From Bdellovibrionales bacterium Ga0074137 (GTDB lineage Bacteria; Bdellovibrionota; Bdellovibrionia; Bdellovibrionales; JAMPXM01), in the NCBI GenBank assembly GCA_001464715.1, contig LNDT01000030.1:248001-312000 (forward strand): DNA of 64,000 nt, in the 5' to 3' direction. Within the stretch, counting starts at the first letter, position 1, and every line of letters starts with the position of its first letter. Shown here in pieces: positions 53,231 to 62,390 of this stretch. The notes below the pieces were generated by a model. It was not told where the DNA came from. It saw only the letters and a list, made by a program, of their open reading frames with translations, and did no database searches. The position numbers were made by a program, and so were the translations under genes.

Positions 53231-54166
53231 ATGCGAGTTTTAATTACGGGCGGCGCTGGCTTTCTCGGGTCACATTTAGCCGAGCATCTTTTAAAAAAAG
53301 GTGCGGAAGTTGTTCTGATCGATAACTTTGCGACGGGTCGTAAGGAAAATCTCGCGAATCTGGCTGGAGCAAAATTTGTCGAGGGCTCGGTGGCGAACAA
53401 AGCGCTGATCGACGAGTGTTTCGACAAGCTTAAACCCACGCACGTCATTCACTCGGCGGCCGCATTCAAAGATCCGAACAACTGGAAAGAGGACATCGAC
53501 ACGAACGTGCTCGGTACCGCGCATGTCGTACAGGCGTCGAAGCGCCACGACGTAAACCGGCTCGTGTATTTTCAAACCGCACTTGCTTACGGTCGCGCTA
53601 AGAGTCCAATCAAAGTCGAAACGGACTACGCTCCATTGCTGTCATATTCTATTTCAAAAGCAGGCGGTGAGTTCTACACGGCCATGAGCGGTTTACCTTG
53701 GGTGTCTCTTCGCTTGGCAAATGTCTATGGTCCGAGACTCTTCACCGGGCCTCAGCCAATTTTTGTAAAGAAGCTGCGTGCTGGCGAAGCATGCACCATC
53801 GTGAACACTCGAAGAGATTTTCTCGACCTCCGCGATTTCATGATTCTGATGGATCAAGTGCTTGAGGTTGGCGCGCCGACGGGCGCCTACAACGTCGCAT
53901 CAGGTCGCGATATCACGATCCCTCAGCTCTTTGACATGATAGTGAAAGGCCTCGGCTTGAAAGAAGGTGAGTACAAGCCACCGACCGTTCAGGAGCCTGC
54001 CGGCGAAGATTTAAATTCACTTTTGCTCGATCCAAGTTTGACGACTGAAAAGTTCGGTTGGACGCCGAAGATCTCGGTCGCCGACGGAACTGCAGCACTC
54101 GTCGAATGGTATAAAGCTAACGGTGTTGGCGAGACATTCACGCACTTCGTGAATAAAAAGTCATGA
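53231..54166 (+). CDS. NAD-dependent sugar epimerase, WbmG/WbmH-like copy 2
   Basis: 311 residues, tandem paralogue of the previous gene with a 24-bp gap. VLITGGAGFLGSHLAEHL, IDNFATGRKENL, HSAAAFKDPNNWKED, FQTALAYG, catalytic LSYSISKAGGEFY, NTRRDFLDLRDF. The glycine loop is more classical (GFLGSH) than copy 1 (GCVGSH). The two lineages differ over the whole length, so the duplication is old and the functions have probably split. The stop overlaps the next glycosyltransferase start by 4 bp. Confidence 0.86.
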   Translation: MRVLITGGAGFLGSHLAEHLLKKGAEVVLIDNFATGRKENLANLAGAKFVEGSVANKALIDECFDKLKPTHVIHSAAAFKDPNNWKEDIDTNVLGTAHVVQASKRHDVNRLVYFQTALAYGRAKSPIKVETDYAPLLSYSISKAGGEFYTAMSGLPWVSLRLANVYGPRLFTGPQPIFVKKLRAGEACTIVNTRRDFLDLRDFMILMDQVLEVGAPTGAYNVASGRDITIPQLFDMIVKGLGLKEGEYKPPTVQEPAGEDLNSLLLDPSLTTEKFGWTPKISVADGTAALVEWYKANGVGETFTHFVNKKS

Positions 54167-55647
54167 GTTCCAACGAACCCAAAAATCCAGTCACGACCGT
54201 GGCGATTCTTGCCGCCCACGAACCAGATCTCGACCCGCGAATTGACTGGATCGCCGGTTTTACGCCCGGAAATGTGAAGAGCGTAGTGTTTGGAATGTTT
54301 GACGTTCGACGTGAACGCAAGCAGCAAGAGATTCGGCGCTCACGTTATCAAATCCTTCGGTTTCACCGAGGACGTTCGCACAAGAAGGAATCTGTTCAGT
54401 GGTTGTTTGGTTTGATAAAAAGTCGGAACAAAACTGACTACTACAAAATGATGTTCTTGTTCACCTTTGGCGCGGCTCTGGAGTGTCCCGCAATGCTGCT
54501 TTGGGTGCCCGTGGTTGTTATCCGTCGATCTGTTCATTTTTTTGAAGATAAAGCATTGCAGTGGATGTTTTATCCTGCGGATCCAAAAAAATATTCTGTA
54601 CTTCGGTCAGTTTACCTTGGAATTCGAAGGCCCTTTCGAGCGGTTCTCCATCAGTTGTGGCTGATTCGCCAAAAATATCAATTCCGACCAAACCGTCTGC
54701 TCATCGTTATGGATGTCGCCCAGTACTTTTTTTCGACGACCAAAGTTTTGGTCGAGGCCGTCGTGGCCTCGCCTGAAAAATTTGATGTTATTCATGCCAA
54801 CGATCTCGAGACATTGTTTGCAGGCGTCGAACTAAAACGCCGTTTAGGCAAGAAGCTGGTCTTCGATGCTCATGAGTTTTGGCCTCATTCGGACGTCGCA
54901 GCTCGATGGTGGGAAATTCGATTTTGGGAAATTGTAGAGCGCAATCTTGTTCAGGAGGTTGATCGTGCTTTCACGGTCTCTGAACAGCTCGCAGAGATAA
55001 TGGGCGATCGGTACGGCAAAAAATTCGGATCTCTGCCGAATAGTGAACCCTATGACGGGTACTCGCAACGAGCTTTGTCGACGGAGCTTCGATCAGGAAC
55101 GAACTTTGTCTTTCAGGGTGGCTTCGCAGAAAGGCGTGGCATCGAGTTTCTTCTAAAGGCATGGGCAAAGGCCGACCTAAAAGACTGTAAGTTGATTTTG
55201 AGGGGTCCTGATTCTGATGCGAAAGCCATCTGCGTGAAGATCGCCAAAAAGCTTGGCGTCTTTGATAAATCGGTCGTCTTCGCCGCCTCTGTAGATGAAA
55301 CTGAATTACTTAAGTCACTTAAGGGTTGTGACGTCGGCATCATTCCGTATGAGCCTTACGGAATAAACTACCGTTACTGCTGCCCTAATAAGCTCTCGCA
55401 ATACATGAAGTGTGGACTTGCCGTCCTTCACAATAATCTTCCGTATGTGAATCAAATCGTCACGGATGCGAGGGCGGGCTGGCAGTATGACAGCCGCAAC
55501 ATGGTCGCAACCGTTAAGCTCTTGCGATCCATTGCCGGCGATCGCGAAATGACAGCGAAGTACGGTGCAAACGGTGAACAGTATTTCAATCAGCGCTACA
55601 ATTGGCAGGCCGTCAGCAACGAGCTTTACGGCAGTTATCAGTTATAG
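54163..55647 (+). CDS. glycosyltransferase family 4
   Basis: 494 residues. A long N-terminal region with hydrophobic segments (MLLWVPVVVIRRSVHFF) is followed by FDVIHANDLETLFAGVELKR, KLVFDAHEFWPHSDV, FQGGFAERRGIEFLLKAWA, DVGIIPYEPYGINYRYCCPN and KLSQYMKCGLAVL. The E/PNK pattern at the donor site matches the gene at 49055, suggesting a subgroup of related transferases in this locus. Converges with the epimerase gene on the other strand, 17 bp away. Confidence 0.87.
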   Translation: MSSNEPKNPVTTVAILAAHEPDLDPRIDWIAGFTPGNVKSVVFGMFDVRRERKQQEIRRSRYQILRFHRGRSHKKESVQWLFGLIKSRNKTDYYKMMFLFTFGAALECPAMLLWVPVVVIRRSVHFFEDKALQWMFYPADPKKYSVLRSVYLGIRRPFRAVLHQLWLIRQKYQFRPNRLLIVMDVAQYFFSTTKVLVEAVVASPEKFDVIHANDLETLFAGVELKRRLGKKLVFDAHEFWPHSDVAARWWEIRFWEIVERNLVQEVDRAFTVSEQLAEIMGDRYGKKFGSLPNSEPYDGYSQRALSTELRSGTNFVFQGGFAERRGIEFLLKAWAKADLKDCKLILRGPDSDAKAICVKIAKKLGVFDKSVVFAASVDETELLKSLKGCDVGIIPYEPYGINYRYCCPNKLSQYMKCGLAVLHNNLPYVNQIVTDARAGWQYDSRNMVATVKLLRSIAGDREMTAKYGANGEQYFNQRYNWQAVSNELYGSYQL

Positions 55648-55664
55648 AACAACGACGTCTGCAG

Positions 55665-56711
55665 CTATTTATTGTTCATATGGATGTTGTGCTTTTGAAT
55701 CGAGTGATCAATCCGCTTTCGATTCTCTTTCGTCCATCGAATCGTTGCTTCGAGCCCGTCTTCGATACTTGTCGTCGCTTCAAATCCCAGGTCGCGTTTG
55801 GCTTTTTCGGTTGATCCGAAGCGTTTGCCAGAGTGGTCCCATGCTCGCTTCGGTAGTCGGGTGATCGGCGTCCGGTTTTCAGTCATGCGGTTGATGAGGT
55901 CCGCGAGATTTGAGATCGAAGTCTCGACTCCCGTCGCGATGTTATATGCTTCAGGTGCCTTGCCTTTTAAAGCCAACGCCATGAGCCCTTCCGCAACATC
56001 TGAAACAAAAATGAAGTCCCGAGTGGCGATTCCCTCATTCTCGACAGTGAGCCCCTCGCCATTGAGCGCTTTCCAAACGAATGACGGCGTGACGTTGCGC
56101 CAAACAGTCGCCGGGGTGCCTCGCCATCGACCTGCTCCCAGCACTTCGCCGGGCCCGTAAACATTTTGAAATCTCGCGCGAACGATTGGAGTGCCATACT
56201 GTTTGAAAAAATATTTCGCGTAAAATTCGCCGAAAATTTTTGACAGCGAGTATGGTGAGTCACCGTCGATCGCGACGAGATCGGTTTCTTCAGTCGCTTC
56301 AGCAGGACCGAAAGTTTTTTCAGCGACCGCGCAACCCGCGCCCGAATACACCACTTTTTTCACTCGTTTGAAGTCGCGGATGTGATTGAAAAGTTTCAAG
56401 CTCGTTAGAGTATTGTTCTCATGATCAGCCAGGGGATCGTGAATTGAGCTCTGGTTGCCGTGAAAAGTTGCGAGATGCCAAATATAGTCAAAGCGGTCTG
56501 TGAGAGACTTAAGAAACAAATCATCTGCGATACTGCATGCGTTCAAAACGACACGTGGATCATTCGGCAAATTTTCGGGATCAGAGGATAGCAAGTTGTC
56601 AACAACCTCAATGCGCGCCACACCCTCTGCGAGGAGCATTCGAACAAGATTTGAACCTACGAAACCCGCTCCACCGACGACCAGAACATTAGTGTTTTCA
56701 AAACGCTTCAT
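55665..56711 (-). CDS. NAD-dependent sugar epimerase/dehydratase
   Basis: 348 residues from ATG 56711. Loop NVLVVGGAGFVGSNLVRMLL (residues 7-26), VDNLLSSDPENLP, HLATFHGNQSSIHDP, Ser in YSGAGCAVAEK at the catalytic Ser/Thr position, pair in SPYSLSKIFGEFYA, RARFQNVYGPGE, ATRDFIFVSDVAEG. A UDP-glucose 4-epimerase-type member; the catalytic loop SGAGCAV is unusual. Stands alone facing left, divergent from the next gene. An ATG at 56783 would add 24 residues but the loop is at the normal distance from 56711. Confidence 0.86.
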   Translation of the reverse strand: MKRFENTNVLVVGGAGFVGSNLVRMLLAEGVARIEVVDNLLSSDPENLPNDPRVVLNACSIADDLFLKSLTDRFDYIWHLATFHGNQSSIHDPLADHENNTLTSLKLFNHIRDFKRVKKVVYSGAGCAVAEKTFGPAEATEETDLVAIDGDSPYSLSKIFGEFYAKYFFKQYGTPIVRARFQNVYGPGEVLGAGRWRGTPATVWRNVTPSFVWKALNGEGLTVENEGIATRDFIFVSDVAEGLMALALKGKAPEAYNIATGVETSISNLADLINRMTENRTPITRLPKRAWDHSGKRFGSTEKAKRDLGFEATTSIEDGLEATIRWTKENRKRIDHSIQKHNIHMNNK

Positions 56712-56833
56712 AGGCCGAATATGAGTAGCAAACGCAGGCTGGGTCAACGGTCTTAAGCAACTCCCGAATATGCATTGCGGCAACTAGGTGAGCCGTTCTA
56801 TATTTCGGCATTCAACACCCCTAGGAGACGCGA
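56712..56833 (+). promoter_or_regulatory. probable promoter before the CgeB-like gene
   Basis: In this 122-bp divergent gap TTGCGG (about 56774) and TATATT (about 56798) are 18 bases apart, a fair sigma-70-like pair reading right, ending some 30 bases before ATG 56834. CTAGGAG supplies the ribosome site. Tentative. Confidence 0.35.
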
Positions 56834-58108
56834 ATGTTTGGCGTAAAGACGAAACTAAAATCGACCTATTCGAGATTGAGAAACTCGTTTTTGCACGCCC
56901 GAATAAAAGCGCCTGCACCCGTGCCCTTCAGCACAGACCAGACGATGCCGAGGCCAGTTGAAAAAAGGTCGGTCGCATCCGAAAGAATTTTGATGGTCGC
57001 TTACTTTGATCCGGCGGGCATTTCGACAATTGTTGAGAATATCGGCTCTTGGACATCACTTTCGAAATATAAGTTCGATATCGTGAATTTATTCGAAGGA
57101 AAGCATACCAACGGACTCGAGCTTCCGCCCGCGCTTGAATTGCGCCACTACGATGCGATTTTGCTTCACTGCACTGTCGCCTACAACCCTATTAATCTTC
57201 GTGCGCTTGATCGATCGTTGAAGACAAAGATTCGAAATTTCCGCGGCATCAAAATTTTGATGAAGCAAGATGAACACTTTAGGACGAATGAGATCGTTGA
57301 ATACATTAGCAGTCGTCATTTCGACGTCCTTCTCACGGTCGCTGACAAAAGTATGATTGAGCATTTTTATCCACCCAAAAAGATCGGTACGAAACTTAAG
57401 ATCTATCATGCGCTCACGGGCTACATCTCTGATGAAATGTTGAATCAGCACTTCCCACCTTTAAGCGAGCGCCCTATCGACGTTGGGTACCGCGGTTCAA
57501 TTCAGGGTTGGCAGTTGGGTCGGTTGGCTTATGAGAAGCGAGAGATTGGTGATCGGTTTTCTGAGGTTTGTCGCAGTCAGGGTTTGAGTTTCGATATTTC
57601 AAGCCGTTGGGAGGATCGGTTCTCGGGGCAAGATTGGTTTCAATTCCTTGGACGCCTCAAAGCTGTTCTCGGGGTCGAGTCCGGATCAAGCATCGTTGAT
57701 TTCGACGGGACGGTTGAAATCGCCTGCGCGGACTACCTTAAGAAAAATCCCGCAGCTACGTTTGAAGATTTTCAAGAAAACATTCTGAAAAAGTTCGACG
57801 AAAACGTTCATTACAAAACGATATCTCCCCGGCACTTTGAAGCTGCAGCAACAAAAACGGTTCAGATCCTTTACGAAGGTCATTATTCCGGCATCTTTAA
57901 GCCGGATCGCCACTATATTTCGCTGAAGCGCGACTACAGCAATATCGCCGATGTGATCGAGAAATTGCGCGATCTGGAATTCTGCAAGCGAATCACGGAA
58001 ACCGCCTACAATGAAATCGTTCTTAACCCAAAGTATCATTACAAAAACTTCGTTACCGAAGTTGACGAGCTTATTGGTTCTGCATTTACCGCACGGAATC
58101 CTAAGTAG
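56834..58108 (+). CDS. CgeB-like glycosyltransferase, tentative
   Basis: 424 residues. N-terminal 55 residues are basic and polar, then ILMVAYFDPAGISTIVENI and FDVLLTVADKSMIEH. The C-terminal part YKTISPRHFEAAATKTVQIL then YEGHYSGIFKPDRHYISLKR has the R-x-F-E donor-side motif of CgeB/DUF3880-type glycosyltransferases, where the last Tyr/Lys region completes the nucleotide-sugar site. I am not certain of the family. It is a monocistronic plus-strand gene facing the ABC exporter genes, ending 15 bp from wzt. Confidence 0.65.
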   Translation: MFGVKTKLKSTYSRLRNSFLHARIKAPAPVPFSTDQTMPRPVEKRSVASERILMVAYFDPAGISTIVENIGSWTSLSKYKFDIVNLFEGKHTNGLELPPALELRHYDAILLHCTVAYNPINLRALDRSLKTKIRNFRGIKILMKQDEHFRTNEIVEYISSRHFDVLLTVADKSMIEHFYPPKKIGTKLKIYHALTGYISDEMLNQHFPPLSERPIDVGYRGSIQGWQLGRLAYEKREIGDRFSEVCRSQGLSFDISSRWEDRFSGQDWFQFLGRLKAVLGVESGSSIVDFDGTVEIACADYLKKNPAATFEDFQENILKKFDENVHYKTISPRHFEAAATKTVQILYEGHYSGIFKPDRHYISLKRDYSNIADVIEKLRDLEFCKRITETAYNEIVLNPKYHYKNFVTEVDELIGSAFTARNPK

Positions 58109-58109
58109 A

Positions 58110-58138
58110 GGCGTCGGGTCTTTTTATGGTTCGACGCC
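58110..58138. repeat. inverted repeat at a converging gene end
   Basis: GGCGTCG (58110-58116) and CGACGCC (58132-58138) form a 7-bp stem around a 15-base loop with five T. It spans the junction of two converging genes and the wzt stop, so it may help end transcription, but the T-run is inside the loop rather than after the stem. Confidence 0.35.
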
Positions 58139-58891
58139 AGCAATGTGACGATACTCTTTAATTGCGGCCTGAGCGGTTCCTTCGTAGATAATTGCGCCTT
58201 TTTTGAGAACAATCACTCGAGTACAGAGTTGCTCGATGAGGCTGAGATCATGCGACACGATCACGAGACCTTTCGCATTCTCGACGAGCTTGTTCATTCT
58301 CTTTTTTGCTTTGTCGACGAACGCGACATCGCCCGCCCCCAGCATTTCGTCCAAGACAAGAATTTCTGGCTGTACGCATGTGGCGACGGTGAAAGCCAAT
58401 CGCACTTGCATTCCCGAAGAATAATATTTAACCGGAACGTCGATAAATTCGCCGAGATCGGCAAACTCGATGACTTCATCGATGTGAGATTCGACTTGCT
58501 TCTTAGTGAAGCCGAGCATGTAGCTGTTGAAATAAATGTTTTCTCGGCCAGAGAACTCTGGGTCGAAACCGGCGCCAATTTCAATGAGCGGCTGTACGCT
58601 ACCGTGAACGTTGATGGTTCCACGTGTCGGTTTTAAAATTCCGGAGATAACTTTCAATAGCGTACTTTTGCCTGCGCCGTTGAATCCGATAATGCCGACG
58701 CGTTCACCCTCAAAAACCACTAAGTTCATATTTTTCAGTGCGAGGAGCCGATCCTTCTTTTTTGCGACGTACTGCTTTCTGGTGATTGTATTGACGAACC
58801 ATTCCTTGAGCGTGTTCGTGCGGTCAAAATGAAGATCATATTCGAGGTCGACTTCGTGAAGCTCAATAAGGGAAGTTGCGTCCGTCGTCAT
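58124..58891 (-). CDS. wzt: ABC transporter ATPase for polysaccharide export
   Basis: 255 residues. Walker A GFNGAGKSTLLKVI, Q-loop region, signature YYSSGMQVRLAFTVA, Walker B ILVLDEMLGAGD, and the switch His in VIVSHD. The N-terminal DLHFDRTNTLKEWFV is typical of the Wzt/TagH/KpsT group. It has no C-terminal carbohydrate-binding domain, which many O-antigen Wzt proteins have for end-cap recognition; it is closer to KpsT/TagH in length. Overlaps the permease gene by 4 bp. Confidence 0.93.
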   Translation of the reverse strand: MTTDATSLIELHEVDLEYDLHFDRTNTLKEWFVNTITRKQYVAKKKDRLLALKNMNLVVFEGERVGIIGFNGAGKSTLLKVISGILKPTRGTINVHGSVQPLIEIGAGFDPEFSGRENIYFNSYMLGFTKKQVESHIDEVIEFADLGEFIDVPVKYYSSGMQVRLAFTVATCVQPEILVLDEMLGAGDVAFVDKAKKRMNKLVENAKGLVIVSHDLSLIEQLCTRVIVLKKGAIIYEGTAQAAIKEYRHIAGVEP

Positions 58892-59784
58892 AATTTAAAC
58901 ACTATTTTATTGTCGTACTTTTTTAATAACCACAGTCCAAAGGTAAGACTAAGAAGGGACAATGCGCCTGCGACCAACCATGTTTCTGTCGGTGGAAACT
59001 TTCCCGAGATGAGTGGCAAACGGAAGAGGTCCAGAAAATAGGTAATGGGATTCAATGTCGCAATCCAGTGGTACTGCGCAGGCAGCATCTCTTTGCTGTA
59101 GGCAATTGGAGTTGCAAAAAATAGCGCCTGAAGCAGGACGGGAATGATATGGCCGAGATCTCGGAAATACACAGTTGCCACACTGATCATCGACGCAATT
59201 CCGGCTAAAAATAGGCCCGTTAGCAAGAGTGCCGCTAGAGAAAGTGGGAAGGTCGCGTGCAACGTGATTGCTCCGGTTGCGAAGCCAATAACTAAAAGAC
59301 CAGTCGCTGAAAGCGCAAAGTTCCAAAGTTCGTAACTGACAACATTTAGAAGGAACATCGTTTTGGGCACGTAGATCTTGCGGATGAAATGCTCATTACT
59401 GATCATAATGGAGGGTGACTTTCCGATCACGCCGCTCACAACGGAAAAGAATAGGGCGCCGGAAAAGTAGTTAGCATAATAATCTTGCATCCTATCTTTG
59501 AGCAGAAGGCCCATTATAAAGCCGATCATTATGTAATGAAGCATCGGGCCAAAAACGGTCCAAATGTAGCCCAGATACGAACGTTTATAGCGAATCTTAG
59601 TCGTGGTGTAGACGTAAGAAATTGTGACGTACCGGTATTTCCATATCTCCAGCGCATCTCGGCGAATCTGTTCGAACAAACTGTGCTTAACCCCGGCGCG
59701 ACTCGGGCGGGGTGTCGTAGTATTCAAGGAGCTTCCAATCTTTTTAGACGTCCGGATAATGTCGAAGGCGTCTCTATTTTGCAA
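58888..59784 (-). CDS. wzm: ABC transporter permease for polysaccharide export
   Basis: 298 residues. ABC-2 type permease with a cytoplasmic N-terminal stretch (IRRDALEIWKYRYV), six membrane segments (for example GYIWTVFGPMLHYIMIGFI, LWNFALSATGLLVIGF and PLSLAALLLTGLFLAGI) and the late loop PAQYHWIATLNPITYFLDLFR shared by Wzm/KpsM/TagG. With the ATPase it should export a complete lipid-linked glycan. Because the window also has Wzx/Wzy-like genes, two export routes coexist. Divergent from the methyltransferase at 59884. Confidence 0.92.
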   Translation of the reverse strand: MQNRDAFDIIRTSKKIGSSLNTTTPRPSRAGVKHSLFEQIRRDALEIWKYRYVTISYVYTTTKIRYKRSYLGYIWTVFGPMLHYIMIGFIMGLLLKDRMQDYYANYFSGALFFSVVSGVIGKSPSIMISNEHFIRKIYVPKTMFLLNVVSYELWNFALSATGLLVIGFATGAITLHATFPLSLAALLLTGLFLAGIASMISVATVYFRDLGHIIPVLLQALFFATPIAYSKEMLPAQYHWIATLNPITYFLDLFRLPLISGKFPPTETWLVAGALSLLSLTFGLWLLKKYDNKIVFKL

Positions 59785-59883
59785 TTACGGACGGCGCGTT
59801 ACAATTTGCGGATATTGTGAATGAATGTACTAGTTCTAGAGCATTCCGCGCGCTAAGTCAGCCCTCTAGGGGAGATTGTCGAA

Positions 59884-60810
59884 ATGAACGTTAATTCAAC
59901 CGCTCGTCGCGTGGTAAAAAAGTCGCTTGTGAAGCTGGGTTTGATGGACGCTAAACCGCTGGAATCGGCCGTCGCTCCTCTTGAGGAAAATATAAGCGGG
60001 ACGGATTACTGGACCGGCCACAACGTCACGAACCATCACATCTTCAAGACGGCCGAAGAGTCGTTAGAGTATTTCGACTGGCGCAATCGCCAGTACTACA
60101 ACTACATCGAACTGATGCCGGTTTCAGGGCAAAAAGACAAAGTCGTATTGGATTATGGCTGCGGACCAGGGCACGATCTTGTCGGTTTCCTTGAATTCTC
60201 GCGCCCGAAGAAAATTTATGGCGTTGACGTTTCCTCTTCGTCATTAGCAGAGGCTAAGGACCGCGTCTCTTTGCACCAGCGCGAAAGTGAAGTCGAGCTG
60301 TGCCGTATTGGCGCGGGGGAACCTCTTCCTATGGCCGACAATTCCGTCGATTTTATTCACAGTTCCGGCGTGCTCCATCACGTTGAAGATTTATCGTTAG
60401 CGCTCAGCGAATTGCGTCGCGTGCTTCGTCCTGGCGGCCGCATGCAGATCATGGTCTACAATTACAATTCACTCTGGTTGCATCTTTACGTTGCCTACGA
60501 ATTACAGATTTTGCAGGGGAAGTTTCCGGGCTTAAGCATCCGTGAAGCCTTTCGAAAAAGCACTGATGGCGAGACGTGTCCAGTTTCGCACTGCTACACT
60601 CCAGAAGACTTCTGCCATATTTTGACGAAGGCAGGATTCTCGAATGCGGAGTTTAAAGGGGCGGGTATTGCAGCGTTTGAAATGATGCAGTTGCCGCTTC
60701 GCTTTCCCGCCCTCATTCAGCAAAAACTTGGGAGAGAGCATCGTGAATTTCTCTCCAATCTGACTTTCGACCCGAGGGGTTTGCCGCTTCACAACGGTGT
60801 CGTTGCTTGA
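59884..60810 (+). CDS. class I SAM-dependent methyltransferase
   Basis: 308 residues. After an N-terminal region (DYWTGHNVTNHHIFKTAEES), motif I VVLDYGCGPGHDLVGFL, post-I YGVDVSSSSL, motif II PLPMADNSVDFIHSSGVLHHV and motif III LRRVLRPGGRMQIMVYN. The last 100 residues are a specific C-terminal domain with SHCYTPEDFCHILTKAGF. Probably methylates a sugar or a lipid-linked glycan, given the locus. It could cap the exported chain, but the predicted ABC ATPase lacks a cap-binding domain. First gene of the last plus block. Confidence 0.85.
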   Translation: MNVNSTARRVVKKSLVKLGLMDAKPLESAVAPLEENISGTDYWTGHNVTNHHIFKTAEESLEYFDWRNRQYYNYIELMPVSGQKDKVVLDYGCGPGHDLVGFLEFSRPKKIYGVDVSSSSLAEAKDRVSLHQRESEVELCRIGAGEPLPMADNSVDFIHSSGVLHHVEDLSLALSELRRVLRPGGRMQIMVYNYNSLWLHLYVAYELQILQGKFPGLSIREAFRKSTDGETCPVSHCYTPEDFCHILTKAGFSNAEFKGAGIAAFEMMQLPLRFPALIQQKLGREHREFLSNLTFDPRGLPLHNGVVA

Positions 60811-60891
60811 GTTGATGCGGTTTACAACTGCTCGAAATAGGGCGCATAGTTTAGCGGTATAAAGAAATCTACATTCCTAGGATGTCTGTAA

Positions 60892-61611
60892 ATGAGAACT
60901 CAAAAATCCAATGTCGGCGAGTTTAACGCTGATGTCGCGGCGAACGGTGGGTACCGTTACACGACGAATGCTCCATTTTCTTCTGAGGTCGCGAATTTGC
61001 GTATGACGCAAGCGACGGTCGCGCTCATACCAAAAGACGTGAAGAGCATTTTGGATGTTGGTTGTGGCGATGGCACCTACACTGCTGAACTCAAGCGGTC
61101 GTTCCCAAATGCGAAAGTCGTCGGACTCGATCCGGCATCAGAGGCCATTAACCGTGCAAGCCGATTGATTCCGTCGGCGCAGTTTCAAACGGGCGATCTT
61201 TTGAATCGAGATACATTGCCGAACGAAATGTTCGATATCTGCGTTATCAGAGGGGTCATTCATCACCTACCCGACGCGCAAAAGGGAATCGTAAATGCGG
61301 CGAGGCTTTGCAAGACCCTGATTATCATCGAACCCAATGGCAATAATCCAATTCTGAAATGGATCGAAAAGAATTCGCAGTATCACATCGACCATGAAGA
61401 GCAGAGCTACTCAAGTAGTCAACTTTTAGCATGGTGTGAAAGCACTGGGGCGCGCAAGATTGCGATAGATTACGTTGGCTTCATTCCGTTTTTCTTCCCT
61501 ACGCCACTCGCAAAAATTATATATTTCTTCCAACCTCTCTTCGAAAAAATCTATCCCCTGAAGAAATACTTTTCGGCACAAATTGTAGTTCGCTGTGACG
61601 GAGTGACGTGA
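60892..61611 (+). CDS. class I SAM-dependent methyltransferase
   Basis: 239 residues. Motif I SILDVGCGDGTYTAEL, acidic VVGLDPASEAI, motif II FDICVIRGVIHHLPD, then LIIIEPNGNNPILKW. The C-terminus is hydrophobic (YVGFIPFFFPTPLAKIIYFF), which may mean it acts near the membrane on a lipid-linked acceptor. The stop overlaps the transketolase start (GTGA), so it is in one operon with transketolase module 2, a link that suggests that methylation and ketol transfer act on the same sugar. Confidence 0.87.
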   Translation: MRTQKSNVGEFNADVAANGGYRYTTNAPFSSEVANLRMTQATVALIPKDVKSILDVGCGDGTYTAELKRSFPNAKVVGLDPASEAINRASRLIPSAQFQTGDLLNRDTLPNEMFDICVIRGVIHHLPDAQKGIVNAARLCKTLIIIEPNGNNPILKWIEKNSQYHIDHEEQSYSSSQLLAWCESTGARKIAIDYVGFIPFFFPTPLAKIIYFFQPLFEKIYPLKKYFSAQIVVRCDGVT

Positions 61612-62390
61612 AGAGCTCGTTGCGTGAAGACTTGAAGTGGTGCACCGAGAAGTTGCTCGCGATGCACTCCCAAGCAAAAATTGGACATTTGGGCGGAAAT
61701 CTATCCTGCTTGCCTGGCCTTTGCGCCGTTGCGGCCCAATTGAGGCCCGATGATCGCTTGATTCTTTCAAAGGGCCATTCAGCCGGAGCTTTGTACGTCA
61801 CGCTCGCCCGTCATGGCTTCATAGAAGAGTCAGAGCTTGAGACGTTTCACAAAGACGACACCCGGCTGCCTGGCCATCCGCCCGCTAATTTATTTCCGCA
61901 GATCCCGTTCGCAACAGGCAGTCTTGGTCATGGTTTGTCCCTGGCGGCCGGATTCGCTTATTCACAAAAATTGCGCCAGACGGAAAATCAGATCTACTGC
62001 CTAACGTCGGATGGTGAATGGCAAGAAGGCTCTACTTGGGAAGCGTTGATCTTTGCAGTCCATAACCGCCTGACGAATCTCACAATTCTGGTGGATCACA
62101 ATGGCTTGCAGGGGTTCGGCTCTACGCGAGAAGTCGCTTCGATGGATCCCCTTTGGGAGCGGATTCGAGGCTTTGATATCGAGACCGAGGTCATCGATGG
62201 TCACGACGTCGATCTGATCGCCTCGCGAATTCACGAGCGGGCGCCCCGACTGCGGATTCTTTTTTTGAAAACGATCAAAGGAAAAGGCGTCGCCGAATTT
62301 GAAGGTCGAGTGAAAAGCCATTACTTGCCCATAACCGATGCACAGTTTGAACTGGCTATGAATGAAGCGCGAGAGAAAACGCTGTCATGA
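61608..62390 (+). CDS. transketolase, N-terminal (TPP-binding) subunit, module 2
   Basis: 260 residues, start GTG 61608. KIGHLGGNLSCLPGLCAVAA, ILSKGHSAGALYVTLARHG, LPGHPPANLFPQIPFATGSLGHG (in two adjoining parts), TPP motif SDGEWQEGSTWEAL with the distal DHNGLQG. Compared with module 1 it retains more of the ordinary transketolase pattern (KIGHLGG). The C-terminal subunit follows with 4-bp overlap. The middle domain of full transketolase is divided between the two genes as in other split enzymes. Dedicated sugar-nucleotide role inferred from position. Confidence 0.92.
   Translation: MKSSLREDLKWCTEKLLAMHSQAKIGHLGGNLSCLPGLCAVAAQLRPDDRLILSKGHSAGALYVTLARHGFIEESELETFHKDDTRLPGHPPANLFPQIPFATGSLGHGLSLAAGFAYSQKLRQTENQIYCLTSDGEWQEGSTWEALIFAVHNRLTNLTILVDHNGLQGFGSTREVASMDPLWERIRGFDIETEVIDGHDVDLIASRIHERAPRLRILFLKTIKGKGVAEFEGRVKSHYLPITDAQFELAMNEAREKTLS

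Noticed and set aside
60841-60891. Possible tRNA-like stretch before the second methyltransferase
   Set aside because: A TTAGCGGTA string looks like a D-arm but no acceptor stem or T-loop can be folded around it.
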